The translations under genes and the position numbers were made by a program. A stretch of DNA of 64,000 nucleotides from Nitrospira sp. (GTDB lineage Bacteria; Nitrospirota; Nitrospiria; Nitrospirales; UBA8639), in assembly GCA_024760505.1 (NCBI GenBank), contig CP058931.1, forward strand, positions 1,436,001-1,500,000, in the 5' to 3' direction. How positions within the stretch are numbered: position 1 is the first letter of the stretch; every line of letters begins with the position of its first letter. Of this stretch, positions 63,188 through 64,000 are shown in pieces. Under the pieces are notes generated by a model that worked only from the letters and a program-made list of their open reading frames with translations, did not search any database and was not told the origin of the DNA.

Positions 63188-64000
63188 ATGAATATTTTAG
63201 TGAGTGACAGCCTTTCCCCTAAAGGAGTTGAAGTCTTAGAGCGGGCCGGATTTTCGGTGGATGTGAAAACCAAGCTCACGAAAGAGGAATTGCTTCAAGA
63301 AATTCCCAAATATGAAGGTTTAGTTGTTCGGTCTGCAACCAAAGTCACTAAAGACGTGATTGAGGCAGGCACTCGTCTTCGTATTGTGGGACGTGCCGGA
63401 ACCGGTTTGGATAATGTTGACAGTGAGGCGGCAACCCGGCGCGGTATTGTGGTCATGAATACTCCAGGTGGAAATACCATTACCACTGCGGAGCACACAA
63501 TGTCGATGATTGCTTCGATGAGTCGAAAGATTCCACAGGCGACCATGTCCATGAAGGCAGGTAAGTGGGAAAAAACCCGGTTCATGGGAACAGAACTCTA
63601 TAATAAAACTTTGGGGTTGGTAGGGTTAGGCCAGATTGGGTCGTATGTTGCAAAATTGGCCCAGGGATGGTCCATGAATGTCATTGGTTATGATCCCTAT
63701 TTGGCCGTGGAGCGGGCCAAACAAATGGGGATTGAGGTGGTGGATTTAAATGAATTGTTCCATCGTTCTGATGTGATTTCGGTTCATACGCCCTTGACCA
63801 ATGAAACGAGAGGCCTCATTAACACCGAGACCCTAGCAAAGATGAAAGATGGGGTCATGATCGTGAATTGTGCCAGAGGCGGTATCATTAATGAACTAGA
63901 TCTATGCGAAGCGTTGAAATCCCAGAAAGTTGCCGCGGCGGCCTTTGATGTGTTTGAAAATGAGCCAGTGGATCCCAAGCATCCCCTCATGGATCTTGAT
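63188..64000 (+). CDS. serA: D-3-phosphoglycerate dehydrogenase, N-terminal part
   Basis: The first 271 codons; the gene runs off the right edge. It begins MNILVSDSLSPKGVEVLERA. Substrate-binding LVVRSATKVTKDV and GRAGTGLDNVDSEAA, the NAD Rossmann loop GLVGLGQIGSYVA and the catalytic Arg in IVNCARGGIINE are present. First step of serine synthesis, next to serC. The regulatory C-terminal part (ASB/ACT) is outside the window. Confidence 0.96.
   Translation, partial: MNILVSDSLSPKGVEVLERAGFSVDVKTKLTKEELLQEIPKYEGLVVRSATKVTKDVIEAGTRLRIVGRAGTGLDNVDSEAATRRGIVVMNTPGGNTITTAEHTMSMIASMSRKIPQATMSMKAGKWEKTRFMGTELYNKTLGLVGLGQIGSYVAKLAQGWSMNVIGYDPYLAVERAKQMGIEVVDLNELFHRSDVISVHTPLTNETRGLINTETLAKMKDGVMIVNCARGGIINELDLCEALKSQKVAAAAFDVFENEPVDPKHPLMDLD

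Noticed and set aside
1..64000. CRISPR arrays, insertion sequences, prophage and rRNA
   Set aside because: No regularly spaced direct repeats, no transposase, integrase or phage structural gene, and no rRNA signature was seen.

Overview
The window looks like a stretch of a Nitrospira-type genome (phylum Nitrospirota), most likely from one of the moderate-GC lineages. This is inferred from gene content: a DabA/DabB inorganic-carbon uptake cluster of the large-DabA type, a MEKHLA-domain protein, pyruvoyl arginine decarboxylase with a deoxyhypusine-synthase-like enzyme, and many small zinc-ribbon proteins. No rRNA or nitrite oxidoreductase gene is present, so the genus call is an inference. The sequence is chromosomal housekeeping DNA with short operons on both strands. 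There is no phage, IS transposase or CRISPR array.

Layout. 1-3.5 kb (minus): type II secretion/type IV pilus-like genes (GspF start, GspE, pseudopilin, TPR protein). 4-10 kb: Grx4-BolA iron-sulfur pair, esterase, GNAT, anmK, DUF2726 protein, exonuclease III. 10-15 kb (minus): pyruvoyl arginine decarboxylase, aldehyde dehydrogenase, DsbA-like protein, deoxyhypusine-synthase-like protein, tRNA-Glu. 15-22.5 kb (minus): cupredoxin, DegP/HtrA, rpiA, glk, MEKHLA protein, aroK-aroE. 22.6-27 kb: a 28-residue lysine-rich protein with its own terminator, a sensor histidine kinase, a FadL-like porin. 27-35 kb (plus): glyoxalase, uvrC, leuS-lptE-holA, then rpsT (minus) and tRNA-His. 35.8-42.4 kb (plus): the carbon-uptake operon dabB - extra membrane subunit - dabA - PII-like protein. 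43-49 kb: glutathione-peroxidase-like lipoprotein, DUF6279, DUF427, aldo/keto reductase, OpgD. 49.7-56 kb: two large secreted FG-GAP repeat proteins, one with tandem 246-bp repeats, and a PagL-like lipid A deacylase. 57-64 kb: NSS transporter, ThyX-like protein, TPR protein, serC and the start of serA.

Two non-coding themes stand out. First, a dispersed repeat of up to about 190 bp occurs four times in one orientation, in three cases within 30 bp of the stop codon of a minus-strand gene; one copy has been invaded by another short repeat. Second, the 1-kb gap at 20.1-21.1 kb holds two facing copies of a structured element. Their sequences differ, but four sets of stems are kept by paired changes around conserved loops, which points to selection on folded RNA or single-stranded DNA. 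This is the best candidate in the window for something poorly described.

Limits: no database search was possible. Family calls rest on recognised motifs. Start sites were chosen by Shine-Dalgarno position where visible.
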